DNA of 64,000 nt, taken from positions 114,134-178,133 of the forward strand of contig PBIO01000020.1 of the NCBI GenBank assembly GCA_002720865.1. The letters run 5' to 3'. Origin of the DNA: Halobacteriovorax sp. GTDB lineage: Bacteria > Bdellovibrionota > Bacteriovoracia > Bacteriovoracales > Bacteriovoracaceae. Positions 1 through 9,721 of this stretch are shown here, piece after piece (the first letter of the stretch is position 1; each line of letters begins with the position of its first letter). The notes below the pieces were generated by a model, which searched no databases, was not told the DNA's origin, and saw only the letters and a list, made by a program, of their open reading frames with translations. The position numbers and the translations under genes were made by a program.

Positions 1-528
1 AAGATCGTTTCCACAAGCGTCAACCTTATCAACGTATTTTTCAAGATTATCTAAACAGCGATTCTTATCTGTTAAAACAGTTTTAGCATTACAGCTATCT
101 CTTGCGGTGATATAGGAATCTTTATCTCCTAAAAGTCTTTGCTCACAAATTGATGTCGTACACGAAACAAGCTTATCAACGAACCCATCTAGAGTATCGA
201 TACATTTACTATTTCCGTTACATTTCCTAGCCTCGGTAGTGTACTCACTTAATTTTTTATCAAGATCGTCAGTACATTCTTGTCTACCTTGTGGAGTAGC
301 AATGGCATTACAGTTTAAGGTTCCACCCTGAAGCCAGCTATTTTGTTTTGAACTAAAACAGAACTCATACTTACAACTCCAGGTCTTACCTGTTACAGCG
401 GAACTTGAAGTACAGATTGTTTTTTCATTAGCTAGAGAACTACCTGCGGGATAAGTACAAGCAAAAGAATTAGCGGACCAAAGGCCGAAGCTAAATGCTA
501 GCAATAGGTAGGTAAGCCAGTTTTTCAA
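1..528 (-). CDS. Cysteine-rich secreted protein, C-terminus beyond the window
   Basis: The reading frame runs open from a TTG start at 528 to the left edge, so only the first 176 codons are seen. A GGGA Shine-Dalgarno stretch lies a few bases before the TTG, and the product begins MKNWLTYLLLAFSFGLWSA, a clear signal peptide ending near ANSFA|C. The mature part is rich in cysteine (about a dozen in 155 residues), with repeated C-x(5-12)-C spacing and many Lys/Asp residues, as in disulfide-bonded periplasmic or exported proteins. I do not recognise a family. It is divergent from the lipoprotein gene at 748. Confidence 0.7.
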   Translation of the reverse strand, partial: MKNWLTYLLLAFSFGLWSANSFACTYPAGSSLANEKTICTSSSAVTGKTWSCKYEFCFSSKQNSWLQGGTLNCNAIATPQGRQECTDDLDKKLSEYTTEARKCNGNSKCIDTLDGFVDKLVSCTTSICEQRLLGDKDSYITARDSCNAKTVLTDKNRCLDNLEKYVDKVDACGNDL

Positions 529-735
529 AGGTATCCCTTCTTTGTAATCAAAATACGTACGTTATGGATTTATTATCGGTTTATTCTGAGAAAATCCGTA
601 ACCTATTTTTAGTTAAAGTGAGTATTTTCGATAACTTAACCTAGTATTTCACTTCGTTTCCAAGGATTTTGGCTGCCTACAATTTAGGCCTTTGCTCCTT
701 TTTGCCTCCCTTTAAGTAAAGCTAACAAGTTGAAA

Positions 736-741
736 TATAAT
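736..741 (+). promoter_or_regulatory. -10 box of a probable leaderless promoter
   Basis: TATAAT at 736-741 is followed by exactly six bases (AAGCCT) and then the ATG at 748. There is no Shine-Dalgarno sequence. Transcription would begin at or next to the A of the start codon. No good -35 is visible. Confidence 0.55.
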
Positions 742-747
742 AAGCCT

Positions 748-1305
748 ATGAAGAAACTGATTTTGCTCACCTCCACAATACTGGCCCTAAGTTCTTGTGT
801 TATGTCTCCAGAAACTTATGACCCCGCTACTGACGATGGAACCTATACGGGAACCGCCACAGTTTATGATGGAGAAGGAACAGACCCGGACTTTGTTCAA
901 AGAGTTTGCCCCACGATCACGGCCAGCCTAACGGTCTCTAACGGAAATATTTCTTATAATCTTTCAGATGATTTCAATGGCTATATCCATGATGGCGATG
1001 TTCAAATTACCCATACTGGAACATCCGTCGTTAGCTTAAACAATCAGTTTTCTATTTCCCACGACTATAGTCCAGGGGCCAATGTTCAATCAAATGATAT
1101 TGCACTTTTAAAAGTTTGCGATACTAGCTTTGGACCACCAAGGGACCTATCGAACCTTAGCACTCTTACAATTAATTTTGGAAAGACAGGCTTTACTGGA
1201 GAATTTGGTTTTAGTCAGGCCAGAGCTTCTATCTTTTACGGCGTCACCTGCTCTGATGGAAAGTTCCTTCCCTTATGCTTTTACTTCTGGGAAGGAACTA
1301 AGTAG
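748..1305 (+). CDS. Predicted lipoprotein, function unknown
   Basis: 185 residues. The frame extends upstream to a TTG at 730, but the ATG at 748 gives a standard lipoprotein signal, MKKLILLTSTILALSSC, with lipobox LSSC, and sits six bases after a perfect TATAAT. The mature part is Thr/Ser/Gly-rich, predicted beta-sheet, with Cys residues that could pair (VCPT, VCDT, TCSDG, LPLCF). The name lipoprotein rests on the lipobox; no functional family was recognised. It is probably attached to the outer membrane, because residue +2 is Val, not Asp. Confidence 0.75.
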   Translation: MKKLILLTSTILALSSCVMSPETYDPATDDGTYTGTATVYDGEGTDPDFVQRVCPTITASLTVSNGNISYNLSDDFNGYIHDGDVQITHTGTSVVSLNNQFSISHDYSPGANVQSNDIALLKVCDTSFGPPRDLSNLSTLTINFGKTGFTGEFGFSQARASIFYGVTCSDGKFLPLCFYFWEGTK

Positions 1306-1335
1306 GTGCCAGTTACCTTTTGGGACTGACTGCGT
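1304..1335 (+). repeat. 32-base dispersed repeat, copy 1 of 3
   Basis: Begins AGGTGCCAGTTACCTTTTGG and ends TGCGT. The same 32-base frame recurs at 29485-29516 and 32230-32261. Here it starts inside the stop codon of the lipoprotein gene and ends 8 bases from the 3' end of the minus-strand VWA gene. Confidence 0.6.
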
Positions 1336-1342
1336 AAAAATT

Positions 1343-3382
1343 CTATTTTTGAACAGGATTTTTAATCTCATTAGCCAGTTCAACTAATTCAATAAACTCT
1401 TGTCTATAGCTATACTTATCAGAACCCTTGGCGCTCTTAGCAATACTAAGAACATCCGATAATTTCTTATCTCCTACTCTCGAATCTTCTTTTAAGATTT
1501 GAGCGTAAGTGGCAACAGCGGCCGCAAATCTAAAGTCTTCTGAGGCATTTTTAAATTCCGTATTAGAACCATTTAAAGGAAACTCCACTTTAGTTGAAGT
1601 CTTCCCTTCCGGTTCCTTATAACGAAGTTTAACCGTTAGAAGCTCCGCACTTCCCGTCTCTTCTTTTAAAACTTTTACTGGTTCTGCTTTGGCCACTTGA
1701 TACTTTAGCTTATCTATCCCAGGGCCCTTAAACTTTACCCCTGCAGGAATAATTTCATAAAAGGCCGTTACCGTATGACCAGCGCCAACTTCTCCCGCAT
1801 CCTTTTTATCATCATTAAAATCACGGGCCTTAAGCATTCTATTTTCATAACCCACAAGTCTGTAGCCAGAAACTTTGGCAGGATTAAACTCCACCTGAAA
1901 CTTTACATCCTTTGCAATCGTCATCAGTGTTCCAGATAAATCCTCATTTAAAACTTTCTTGGCCTCATTCATATTATCAATATAGGCGTAGTTTCCATTT
2001 CCGTTTTGAGCAAGTGTCTCAAGAGTATCATCCTTATAGTTCCCCATTCCAAGCCCAAGTACTGTTAGAAAAATCTTAGATTCTGCTTTCTTTTTAATAA
2101 GCTTAAGAAGTTCGCTTCTTCCGGTGGTCCCCACATTAAAGTCTCCATCCGTCGCTAAGATAACTCGGTTAATTCCGCCTTTAATATATCCTTCCATGGC
2201 CGTTTTATAAGCAAGCTCAATTCCAGCTCCACCATTTGTTGATCCACCGGCATTAAGTCTATTTAAGGCCTGAATAATATCTACCTTCTTATTGGCAGGT
2301 GTGGGCTTAAGAACAAGTCCAGAGGCCCCGGCATAAACCACGATTGAGATTCTATCGCGCTCATCCAGTTTTCGAAGAAGCATTTTTAGCGACTCTTTTA
2401 AAAGAGGAAGCTTATTAGGATTACTCATACTCCCACTTACATCCAAAAGAAAAACTAAATTCGAATTAGGACGACTATTTAAAGCAATCTCTTTTCCCTT
2501 AAGTCCAATTCGAACAAGCTTATATTCACTATTCCAAGGAGACTTTGCCACTTCCATATTAACTGAAAAAGGTGTCTTCCCCGTAGGAGCTGGGTACTTA
2601 TAATTAAAATAATTAATAAACTCTTCAACCTTAACTGAATCTTTAGGAGGAAGAGTTCCATTATTAATAAAACGTCTCATATTCGAGTAAGAAGCCGTAT
2701 CAACATCCACGCTAAAAGTTGATAGCGGGTTATCAAGCACGCGGATAAACTCATTAACTTTCGCCTCTGCATACGACTCAGTATCAGCTGGGGCTGCCGG
2801 TGGATGCCCAGGCCAAGGAGCGATACTCCCCACAGCTCCCCCGCCTTTTAAGCCAAAGCTCGCTACCGATTCCATGCTCGCCTGTGGCGCCATGGCCCTA
2901 CGACTCTTCATCTTCGCCATAGATTTCTTCATCACTCTCGTTCTTTGAACTTCTTTTTTCTCAGCTCTAGCTATAGCAGGAGCACTGGCAATATCTTGCT
3001 CCATCTCGGTTACATCAGCCAACTGATCTACTGAACTATCTTTTGTATTAAAGACCTGCGTAGTAACAGGATCTTTAATTGCTGTTTTTTGAATAACAAC
3101 CACAACCAACATGGCCGCGATAGCTCCCCCTAGCCCCCACTTCATAAACCAGGAAGTTTTTGACGTAGGCATGACCTTTTCACGTTGCTCATAAGTAAGA
3201 CGTGGCTCCGATTCGGATTTTAGCTCTTCCTTAAGAAGACCCGCTTGTTTTTGAATCGTTTTTACTTCTTCCTGTGCTTCTTTGTCTTTTTGCAGTTCCA
3301 TTTCAAACTCCTTAGCTTCAGTTGCGGGGAGTTCACCTAATGCATAGGCAGTAAGACGAGGGTCATCTAAAAGTTTACTCAT
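1343..3382 (-). CDS. von Willebrand factor A protein with anti-sigma-like N-terminus (YfbK/DUF3520 type)
   Basis: 679 residues from ATG 3382, which has a GAGGAGG Shine-Dalgarno six bases upstream; the frame goes five codons further but without a better start. The N-terminal 60 residues (LLDDPRLTAYALGELPATEA) resemble the cytoplasmic anti-sigma-like segment common beside ECF sigma factors. A single membrane segment follows at about 82-102, then a low-complexity Met/Ala/Lys-rich stretch, the VWA N-terminal domain (about 210-300), the VWA domain with the MIDAS motif DVSGS (about 317), and a C-terminal DUF3520-like domain. The start overlaps the stop of the sigma factor gene by 8 bases. Inference: a membrane regulator or binding partner of that sigma factor; the role of the VWA domain is unknown. 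Confidence 0.85.
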   Translation of the reverse strand: MSKLLDDPRLTAYALGELPATEAKEFEMELQKDKEAQEEVKTIQKQAGLLKEELKSESEPRLTYEQREKVMPTSKTSWFMKWGLGGAIAAMLVVVVIQKTAIKDPVTTQVFNTKDSSVDQLADVTEMEQDIASAPAIARAEKKEVQRTRVMKKSMAKMKSRRAMAPQASMESVASFGLKGGGAVGSIAPWPGHPPAAPADTESYAEAKVNEFIRVLDNPLSTFSVDVDTASYSNMRRFINNGTLPPKDSVKVEEFINYFNYKYPAPTGKTPFSVNMEVAKSPWNSEYKLVRIGLKGKEIALNSRPNSNLVFLLDVSGSMSNPNKLPLLKESLKMLLRKLDERDRISIVVYAGASGLVLKPTPANKKVDIIQALNRLNAGGSTNGGAGIELAYKTAMEGYIKGGINRVILATDGDFNVGTTGRSELLKLIKKKAESKIFLTVLGLGMGNYKDDTLETLAQNGNGNYAYIDNMNEAKKVLNEDLSGTLMTIAKDVKFQVEFNPAKVSGYRLVGYENRMLKARDFNDDKKDAGEVGAGHTVTAFYEIIPAGVKFKGPGIDKLKYQVAKAEPVKVLKEETGSAELLTVKLRYKEPEGKTSTKVEFPLNGSNTEFKNASEDFRFAAAVATYAQILKEDSRVGDKKLSDVLSIAKSAKGSDKYSYRQEFIELVELANEIKNPVQK

Positions 3383-3863
3383 TTGTAGCCTCCTCAAATT
3401 TTGCCCGTAGGATTTTCATTCCTTCATGAATAAGAACCCCAACATTAGAAACAGAATGTCCGGTGATTTCAGCAATTTCTTTATAACTTCTTCCCTCTTG
3501 AAACTTAAGGATGATGACTTCTTGATAAGTTTCTTTAAGTTTTAAAAGCTCTGCAAAGACTTCCGTCTTTAGGAGCTCTTCTTCAGGAAGGTTGGTTAGT
3601 GAAAAATGCTCATCTTCGTTCAATTCCATTGTCCCCTTGTTTTTACGGAGCCTATCGATGGCCAGATTTCTGCAGACAACATAGAGCCACTGAGGAATAT
3701 GATCCTTCACTTTCGCGTGTGTTTGTTTCCAGAGTTTGAGAAGAGCCTCTTGAACCACTTCCCTAGCTGCCTCAAGATCTCCTGTGATCTTTCGGGTATA
3801 GCGTAGGAGTGCTCCTTCGTAGGATCTCACCACCTCCTGGAACCACTGCTCTTTTGTTTGCAC
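3375..3863 (-). CDS. ECF-family RNA polymerase sigma factor
   Basis: 162 residues, GTG start at 3863 with GGAGG seven bases upstream. Region sigma-2 spans about 10-75 (EAAREVVQEALLKLWKQ, then LYVVCRNLAIDRLRK). Region sigma-4 spans about 105-155, with the helix-turn-helix YKEIAEITGHSVSNVGVLIH. This is the normal size for a group IV sigma factor. It is co-transcribed with, and overlaps by 8 bases, the VWA/anti-sigma-like gene, the usual arrangement for a sigma factor and its membrane regulator. The target promoters cannot be told from this sequence. Confidence 0.92.
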   Translation of the reverse strand: MQTKEQWFQEVVRSYEGALLRYTRKITGDLEAAREVVQEALLKLWKQTHAKVKDHIPQWLYVVCRNLAIDRLRKNKGTMELNEDEHFSLTNLPEEELLKTEVFAELLKLKETYQEVIILKFQEGRSYKEIAEITGHSVSNVGVLIHEGMKILRAKFEEATNE

Positions 3864-3981
3864 TGGACCTCCAAGGCCGTTTCTATAAGGACAACGGATG
3901 AGTAGCTATTTTCTTAGGAAAAAAATGAAAAATCTAGAGAATTCAGCGGTTTATGCTATTATTTATGGGAATGGAGGCACT

Positions 3982-4164
3982 ATGAAATGGACTATTTTAC
4001 TTTTATTACTGGCCGGATGCGGAACTGCTAAGGATGTCTATATCGACAATAAGTACGACCTTTGTCGTAGAGCCTGTGATTTGAAGTATAGTAAGTATGA
4101 TTACCAAAAAAAGTCTGCTTGCTTGAACAAATGCCAACAGCGAAAAAATAACGACGTAAAGTAA
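3982..4164 (+). CDS. Small lipoprotein with twin CX3C motif
   Basis: 60 residues from ATG 3982, supported by GGAGG at 3973-3977; the frame goes upstream but without a signal. MKWTILLLLLAGC is a lipoprotein signal with lipobox LAGC. The 43-residue mature peptide carries CRRAC and CLNKC separated by 14 residues, a twin CX3C pattern that in other proteins makes a disulfide-stapled helical hairpin, then a basic tail. No family name can be given. It stands alone, divergent from the sigma factor gene. Confidence 0.7.
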   Translation: MKWTILLLLLAGCGTAKDVYIDNKYDLCRRACDLKYSKYDYQKKSACLNKCQQRKNNDVK

Positions 4165-4167
4165 GCC

Positions 4168-5364
4168 TTATAATCCATCAGGTAGAGAATCATTAATACA
4201 TGAAAATAGCTTTTTCATATTAGACCCTGTCGAGTTCTGAAGTGGTCCAAAATGATTATAGGCCCAGCCCGCATAAAAATGCGGAGTAACACATCTATTT
4301 GCTCCCGGTTTTAGCCCAGAGCTATTGCGATTTCCAGGATGGGTATGTTTCGAAGAACTCGTATTTACTTGAATAGAAAAAGTTTGAAGTAATTTATTAA
4401 CGCCGCAAAAAGCATTAAATCTTTGATGACTACTTCCTAGTAACTTTATCAGATCACCTTGCGACCTGGCGCTAGTTGAGCAAGTTGGATAATCACTATT
4501 CCACTGCTTAATACAAGGATTGATATTTCCACTGTATTTTGGAGTGAACTGATAGAGCCCAATATTTAAACGACTTGATGGTGGTTGATATTTGTCATTA
4601 TAGAACTTAACACCTGCAGGCTTTCTATAGCCGCTAGGTGCTACTGAACTAGCGACACTTTTTGAGGAAGAACTATCCGCCGTGCTCAGAGATTCGGCAT
4701 AGGCAAGGCAACCAAAAAAGGCTCCCCAATGTCTTTCCAACTTGAGCTTCTCTTGTGAATCCCCATTTAGGTAGCCCACTCTATATTGATTATGAAGTTT
4801 CGCAAAGCTATTGGCCTTGGAAATGGTGCCGCTATCGGGAACTTTCTTAACTGTTTTTCTTAATGAAGAATTAGAAACCTCACAAAGAGGATGGCTAAAA
4901 AGTCCTACCTCATTATGAGTATTTAAATCAGAAGATGTGCCATAGTAACTGGCTATACTTTGAATTGTAACTTTTCTAGGAGCCGACTGCTCTCTAATAA
5001 AAAAGGCCATTGTATCTGAGAATCGATCTTGGTTTTCAAAATCATCATGACAACTATCTGCTACGGTTTCAACAGAGTTATCTCTTAAACTTAAAAGCTC
5101 ATTCATTGATTCACTATCATCTACCCAGCGACCAAAGTAAGTAGCCACCTCTTCAAAAACATCAGTTTCTGAACTAGGAATAGGCTGAGCAACTGTTGAA
5201 TCCTCGTCTTCCTCTACTTCTTCTCTTTGATCTGTTTCAGCAGTTGAACATTCTTTGGAGTCGTTATTAACTGAGTCTCCCCCACAATTAGTCTCTTGCT
5301 CTTCAACACATGAAGATAATAGTAATGAAAAACCAATGAGTAGAGTGACAGTTATATTTTTCAT
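4168..5364 (-). CDS. Lipoprotein with a possible lysozyme/transglycosylase-like domain
   Basis: 398 residues from ATG 5364 (a GTG three codons upstream is possible; neither has a strong Shine-Dalgarno). MKNITVTLLIGFSLLLSSC is a lipoprotein signal. Residues about 20-70 are acidic low complexity. The C-terminal half has the order expected of an SLT/goose-lysozyme fold: a Glu after a helix (GCLAYAESLS, Glu about 224), GLYQF about 45 residues later in the place of the usual G-x-x-Q motif, and the aromatic stretch HFYAGWAYNHFGPL near the end. These are family-level likenesses seen by eye; it could also be another all-helical cysteine-containing domain. If correct, it cleaves peptidoglycan in the periplasm. 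Confidence 0.6.
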   Translation of the reverse strand: MKNITVTLLIGFSLLLSSCVEEQETNCGGDSVNNDSKECSTAETDQREEVEEDEDSTVAQPIPSSETDVFEEVATYFGRWVDDSESMNELLSLRDNSVETVADSCHDDFENQDRFSDTMAFFIREQSAPRKVTIQSIASYYGTSSDLNTHNEVGLFSHPLCEVSNSSLRKTVKKVPDSGTISKANSFAKLHNQYRVGYLNGDSQEKLKLERHWGAFFGCLAYAESLSTADSSSSKSVASSVAPSGYRKPAGVKFYNDKYQPPSSRLNIGLYQFTPKYSGNINPCIKQWNSDYPTCSTSARSQGDLIKLLGSSHQRFNAFCGVNKLLQTFSIQVNTSSSKHTHPGNRNSSGLKPGANRCVTPHFYAGWAYNHFGPLQNSTGSNMKKLFSCINDSLPDGL

Positions 5365-5480
5365 AACTACCACTTCGGGAATGGAACAAAATTACTGAGA
5401 AAAGAATATCCGAACTAGAGGTACAGGAATACCCTACCTGTCAGGTATTAACTTAGACAGTATTAGACAAAAGAGGGCCC

Positions 5481-5960
5481 CTAGAGCTCGTCGTTCATCT
5501 TTTTTACCTTCTCTTTTAATTCTAGTTTATAGGTCTCAAGTTTTTTAGAAATCTCTTCATCAGAAGTTCCAAGAATTTGTACGGCCAAAAGTCCCGCATT
5601 CTTACCACCATTCACAGCTACTGTTGCAACGGGAACTCCCCCGGGCATCTGTGCGATTGAAAGAAGTGAATCAATACCTTCTATTGAGTTTGAGGAGTTT
5701 ATAGGCACTCCGATAACGGGAAGAGTTGTTAAAGAAGCTACCATTCCTGGTAAATGAGCAGCACCTCCGGCACCAGCGATGATTACGCTAAAGCCATTTT
5801 TTTTAGCTGACTTTCCAAAGTCCACCATTTTCTCAGGAGTTCTATGAGCAGATACAACCTCCACATGAACTTCTAAGTCAAAGCTCTTAATGGCATCGAT
5901 GGCCTCATTCATAATATTTAAATCTGAACTTGATCCCATAATGACGGCTATCTTTTTCAT
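5481..5960 (-). CDS. purE: N5-carboxyaminoimidazole ribonucleotide mutase
   Basis: 159 residues, the usual length for bacterial class I PurE. It interconverts N5-CAIR and 4-carboxy-AIR in de novo purine synthesis, in the cytoplasm. Diagnostic motifs are GSSSDLNIM near the N-terminus, SAHRTPEKM (with the catalytic His) at about 39-47, and [15 protein letters not shown] at about 62-76. The ATG overlaps the end of purK by 4 bases and has GAGGAAG as ribosome binding site. Together with purK it forms the two-step AIR to CAIR route. Confidence 0.97.
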   Translation of the reverse strand: MKKIAVIMGSSSDLNIMNEAIDAIKSFDLEVHVEVVSAHRTPEKMVDFGKSAKKNGFSVIIAGAGGAAHLPGMVASLTTLPVIGVPINSSNSIEGIDSLLSIAQMPGGVPVATVAVNGGKNAGLLAVQILGTSDEEISKKLETYKLELKEKVKKMNDEL

Positions 5961-7054
5961 ACTTCCTCACCAGTTATAATAACTTTTTCTTTTATCTCTA
6001 ATCTTAGTTTTTTCATTTCTTCTAAGTTCCCTAAAAGTGTAACATGCCCCATCTTTCGACCAGATCTACTCTCTTTCTTATTATAGAGATGATAATAGGC
6101 CTTACTCTCAAGCTCTTTTGGGATTTTAACTTGGGTAGGTCCCGTCGCTCCACTCCCAATCAAATTCATGGTTAAGCTTTCCTTAGCAGGCATGGTTTTA
6201 CCTAGGGGCATCCCCGCGATGGCACGGATATGATTTTCAAACTGACTACAAGGAGCGCTTTCTATCGTATTATGACCAGAGTTATGAACTCTTGGAGCAA
6301 GCTCATTTACCCAAAGCTTTTTATTTTCATCCACAAAAAACTCAACGGCCAGAGTACCTACATAATCTAATTTCTCAGCTATCTTTTTAGTAATAAGATT
6401 CGCTGAGTCCTTTAACTCACTTGTAACTTGAGCGGGATTAACCTGATAGTCCAATAGGTTTAACTCTGGGTTCATGACCATTTCTACCATGTCATACACT
6501 TCAATTTGACCACTAGTATTTCGACTACAAACCACGGCCACTTCTTTAACAATATCGACTCGGTCTTCTATAAGACAATCTTTTCCAAGAAATTCAGATG
6601 GTTTCTCACCACTCTTGGCTACCCAAACCCCTTTTCCGTCATAGCCCCCCGTTCTTAACTTAACGACTTTTCCATCCACAATGCTCTCTTGAGTTAAAAC
6701 CTCTAAAGTGAAGTCGCTGGTGGGAACATCAATATCTTTTAAAAATTGTTTTTGAATTCCTTTATCCTGAATCGTCTCAAGAACCTGTGAGGAAGGATAA
6801 ACTTTTGTAAGCTGCTCTAGTTTCTTTAGTCCTGAAAGAGAAATGCTTTCAATTTCAAAAGTCACCACGTCGCAATTCTTAAGGGCCAAACAGTCATTTT
6901 CCTTAGAGAAGTCTCCATTAATAAATTCGTCGGCCAGCGTACTACACGGCGCGTCTTTTTGATCCAGAATTGTGGAGGAGAAACCAAGGCTTTTTATAGA
7001 AGGGAGCATCATAAGTGCCAGTTGCCCGCCACCGAGAATGCCTATATTTTTCAT
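5957..7054 (-). CDS. purK: N5-carboxyaminoimidazole ribonucleotide synthase
   Basis: 365 residues with the ATP-grasp architecture of PurK: N-terminal [13 protein letters not shown] nucleotide-fold motif, central [13 protein letters not shown], and [20 protein letters not shown] carrying metal and substrate ligands. It uses ATP and bicarbonate to carboxylate AIR; its product feeds purE, which overlaps it. There is no Shine-Dalgarno before the ATG at 7054; the bases upstream are AT-rich (GATATCTAAAAT), so a leaderless or near-leaderless start is possible. Confidence 0.96.
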   Translation of the reverse strand: MKNIGILGGGQLALMMLPSIKSLGFSSTILDQKDAPCSTLADEFINGDFSKENDCLALKNCDVVTFEIESISLSGLKKLEQLTKVYPSSQVLETIQDKGIQKQFLKDIDVPTSDFTLEVLTQESIVDGKVVKLRTGGYDGKGVWVAKSGEKPSEFLGKDCLIEDRVDIVKEVAVVCSRNTSGQIEVYDMVEMVMNPELNLLDYQVNPAQVTSELKDSANLITKKIAEKLDYVGTLAVEFFVDENKKLWVNELAPRVHNSGHNTIESAPCSQFENHIRAIAGMPLGKTMPAKESLTMNLIGSGATGPTQVKIPKELESKAYYHLYNKKESRSGRKMGHVTLLGNLEEMKKLRLEIKEKVIITGEEV

Positions 7055-7097
7055 ATTTTAGATATCTCAAAACTCTCCGGTTTTGGCCAAAAAAGAA

Positions 7098-7553
7098 TTA
7101 TCTAAGTTGAATCAGCTCTACTAAACCTTCTAAGAAAAGATTTTCACTTTTATTTCTACAAATCCTTTCATAATTTGTTTCAGCATTTTCTAGTCTTGAT
7201 TCCACAACTTTTTTATTGTTCTGACAAACTTGGCGATTGTTCATGGAGCTTTGTCTGTTTTGCCCTTCACAGGCGCTAACGGCCCTATCAAAGGCCACGA
7301 AGCCAACTTTAAATGAGTCAATTGAGCTTTGGTAATCCATCTTAGCTAGTGAAATATGCTGGCAAAGAGTATCTCTATTTGGATTTCCTGATTCAGATTC
7401 ATTGACCGCGTCCTGCCAATGGGCCTGTGCCTTTTCAAAGCTATCCACAGCATACTCATAAGAGTCCATACCCGCTTCAAAATTTAAACTACAATTAGAA
7501 CTGTGAGCGCAAATGCTCCATAGAAAAAGACTTAGTGTCATCATTATCTTCAT
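7098..7553 (-). CDS. Small secreted protein, function unknown
   Basis: 151 residues, ATG 7553 with TGGAG seven bases upstream. MKIMMTLSLFLWSICAHSS is a signal peptide with likely cleavage after AHS. The mature part is helical and contains five cysteines and repeated aromatic/Asp patterns (SYEYAVDSFEKAQAHW, DYQSSIDSFKVGFVAFDRAV) that suggest two similar helical hairpins. I recognise no family. It is followed by purK on the same strand but has its own signal for export, so a shared role is unlikely. Confidence 0.65.
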   Translation of the reverse strand: MKIMMTLSLFLWSICAHSSNCSLNFEAGMDSYEYAVDSFEKAQAHWQDAVNESESGNPNRDTLCQHISLAKMDYQSSIDSFKVGFVAFDRAVSACEGQNRQSSMNNRQVCQNNKKVVESRLENAETNYERICRNKSENLFLEGLVELIQLR

Positions 7554-7659
7554 TAACTACTCCATGTTAATTACTAAATTCTGCATAAATTCTATGAATA
7601 ACCGAGAGCTAACGTCAAACTTAAGGGGTCAATAATATCAAGTAGTTAAAAATGTAAGA

Positions 7660-9612
7660 TTATGCTTCTAGGGGTAATTCAATCACAAAAGTAGTTTTAC
7701 CGTCCTTTAGCTCATAATAGAGATTCCCGCCATTTTGCTCCGCTAGTTTTTTTGAAATACTAAGACCAAGACCTGTTCCAACACCAATATCTTTAGTCGT
7801 AAAAAATGGATTGAAAATTTTCTCTAAGGTTTCACTATCTATTCCACTTCCTGAATCTTGAACGATAATCTTTCCAATATTTTGATTTTTTTCAGCCTCT
7901 ACTTTTATAAAGGCGTCGTCCTTGTCCTTATTGGCGTCGACTGCATTTCCAATTAAGTTTACTAAAATTTGAGAGATTTGAATTTCGTCGCAAAAAACTC
8001 TGAAGTCCTCAAAGTCAGTTTTTTCAATGGGGACATAATCAGCCTTAGACTTGGCATTAATTAACTCTAAACTATCATCGATAATTACTGAAACCTTACA
8101 GCTCTTTTTCCCTTCATCTTCAGTTCTTCTGGTAAACTTCATCAGTGTTCGAATAATTTTAGAAACCCTTTCAACTGTTTCTAAAATCGTATCTTGATTC
8201 TTAACAATTAGCTCATCATTTCCAAGGCTTCTTTTTGTCATCAGACTAGAGGCAGAAATGATGGCCAAGGGATTATTAATTTCATGGGCCACTCCAGCGG
8301 CCATTTCCCCAAGAGTAGCGAGCTTTGACGATTGAATACTAGTCAAACGCTCTTCATCTAGCATTTTATGAAGCTCAACCTCTTCAGTTTTATCCCAGTT
8401 TATTCCGAACATGATTAAAGGGTTTCCCTTCTCGTCCCTTTTTACATCTCCTCTACTTCCAATATATTTCTTAGTCCCATCTTTTTGAGTGATAGCAAAA
8501 GTCGTGTTAAATTCCTTCTTCCCATCAAGAGCATCTTGAACTTCTTGTGAAGCTTTCTCTTTATATTCAGGATGTAATGAGGACTCCCATGCTTCATAAT
8601 GGCCACCAAAGTCTTCTTCATTTAGGCCATAAAGTTTGTACATGCTCTCGTCCCAATGAAGAATATTATCCTTTAAATACCAAATCCAAATTCCAAGACT
8701 CATGGACTCTAAAATAAAATTTAGCTCTTCTTGCTTTTTCTTAATCTCATGCCTTTGAGATTTAGAGCTAAAGTACTGAAAGCCAATAATACTTACGGTG
8801 ACAAAATTAATAAGTAAAAAAACCACCAGAAGTATTAATGTATTAGATGATTGAAAAAGGCTTTGATAATTATTAACGATTCTTTCTTTAGGCGTTAACT
8901 CCAGAATAAACTTTGCATTGGCGTAGGAGAATTCAGAGCTTGCGGCTAAAGAGTTATAATTTCCAGAAGAAGTATCATAGGCCAGCTTCTCATTAATTTT
9001 TATCTTATATTCATAATGATTATCGAGAATACTTTCGAAAAGTGAATCTAACCTGTACACACCAATGATAAAGCCATTATTTTTTTTATCAAAATAAGTC
9101 GGATGAACCGACAATATGCCAATCCCCCCTTGTTTTAATTCTATGGGATTTGTATAGACTCCCCTTCTATTCCTTAAAGATCTTTCAATTGCCTCTTTTC
9201 GATTTGTCTCTTTATTTAAAATTAGGTTTATGGCCGCTTCATTCCCTTTTAGTGGATTAATCCAAGTTACTTTTGTATTTTCATCGGCCCATTCAATAGC
9301 CAGGGTTCCTTTAAAGTTTTCTAAATAGTGATCCGAATCTTCCTTCCATTTTTTATATTCACTATCACTAGGAAGAGTAAATCTATTGGCCATTCTATCT
9401 AGGGCCAACACTCTCTCTTTAAAGATTTGTTTAATAAGTTTTACTTCTCTTTCTGATTGAGCCTTTAAGGCTATTCGAAGCTGCTGATTAGTCTCATTTT
9501 TATAATCTTTATAAAAGAGGAAGGTGAAGATAAGTAAGAGGGCAAGGAAGCCTATACTTAATAAAATGCTTCTCTTAACAGATTGATCTTTTTCTAATTC
9601 GCTTCCCAACAT
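7660..9612 (-). CDS. Membrane sensor histidine kinase with PAS domain
   Basis: 650 residues. Membrane segment at about 15-33, an extracytoplasmic CHASE-like sensor region (about 40-255), second membrane segment about 258-280, a PAS domain (about 295-410; [15 protein letters not shown], then [13 protein letters not shown]), a HisKA domain with the phospho-acceptor in [15 protein letters not shown] (about 440), and an HATPase domain with N box (LIGNAVDA), G1 (DSGSGID) and G2 (GVGTGLGLS). No receiver gene is adjacent, so it is an orphan kinase. There is no Shine-Dalgarno; TAAAAT lies eight bases before the ATG. Confidence 0.93.
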   Translation of the reverse strand: MLGSELEKDQSVKRSILLSIGFLALLLIFTFLFYKDYKNETNQQLRIALKAQSEREVKLIKQIFKERVLALDRMANRFTLPSDSEYKKWKEDSDHYLENFKGTLAIEWADENTKVTWINPLKGNEAAINLILNKETNRKEAIERSLRNRRGVYTNPIELKQGGIGILSVHPTYFDKKNNGFIIGVYRLDSLFESILDNHYEYKIKINEKLAYDTSSGNYNSLAASSEFSYANAKFILELTPKERIVNNYQSLFQSSNTLILLVVFLLINFVTVSIIGFQYFSSKSQRHEIKKKQEELNFILESMSLGIWIWYLKDNILHWDESMYKLYGLNEEDFGGHYEAWESSLHPEYKEKASQEVQDALDGKKEFNTTFAITQKDGTKKYIGSRGDVKRDEKGNPLIMFGINWDKTEEVELHKMLDEERLTSIQSSKLATLGEMAAGVAHEINNPLAIISASSLMTKRSLGNDELIVKNQDTILETVERVSKIIRTLMKFTRRTEDEGKKSCKVSVIIDDSLELINAKSKADYVPIEKTDFEDFRVFCDEIQISQILVNLIGNAVDANKDKDDAFIKVEAEKNQNIGKIIVQDSGSGIDSETLEKIFNPFFTTKDIGVGTGLGLSISKKLAEQNGGNLYYELKDGKTTFVIELPLEA

Positions 9613-9664
9613 AGGTTAATATTTTAATAGAAAATATTAAGAAAAGGGATTTTATTTAATTGAA

Positions 9665-9694
9665 TAATAAAAAAAGGGAGGCATGACCTCCCTT
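9665..9694 (-). terminator. Rho-independent terminator of the deoC operon
   Basis: On the minus strand AAGGGAGG-TCATG-CCTCCCTT forms an eight-pair stem followed by a run of T (TTTTTATTATT). It lies 28 bases after the stop codon of the partial aldehyde dehydrogenase gene. Confidence 0.85.
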
Positions 9695-9721
9695 GTTAAT
9701 CTCTAGTTTTTTATTCAGATA

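Noticed and set aside
555..562. ACGTACGT palindrome upstream of the first gene
   Set aside because: Eight bases only, no second copy or context.
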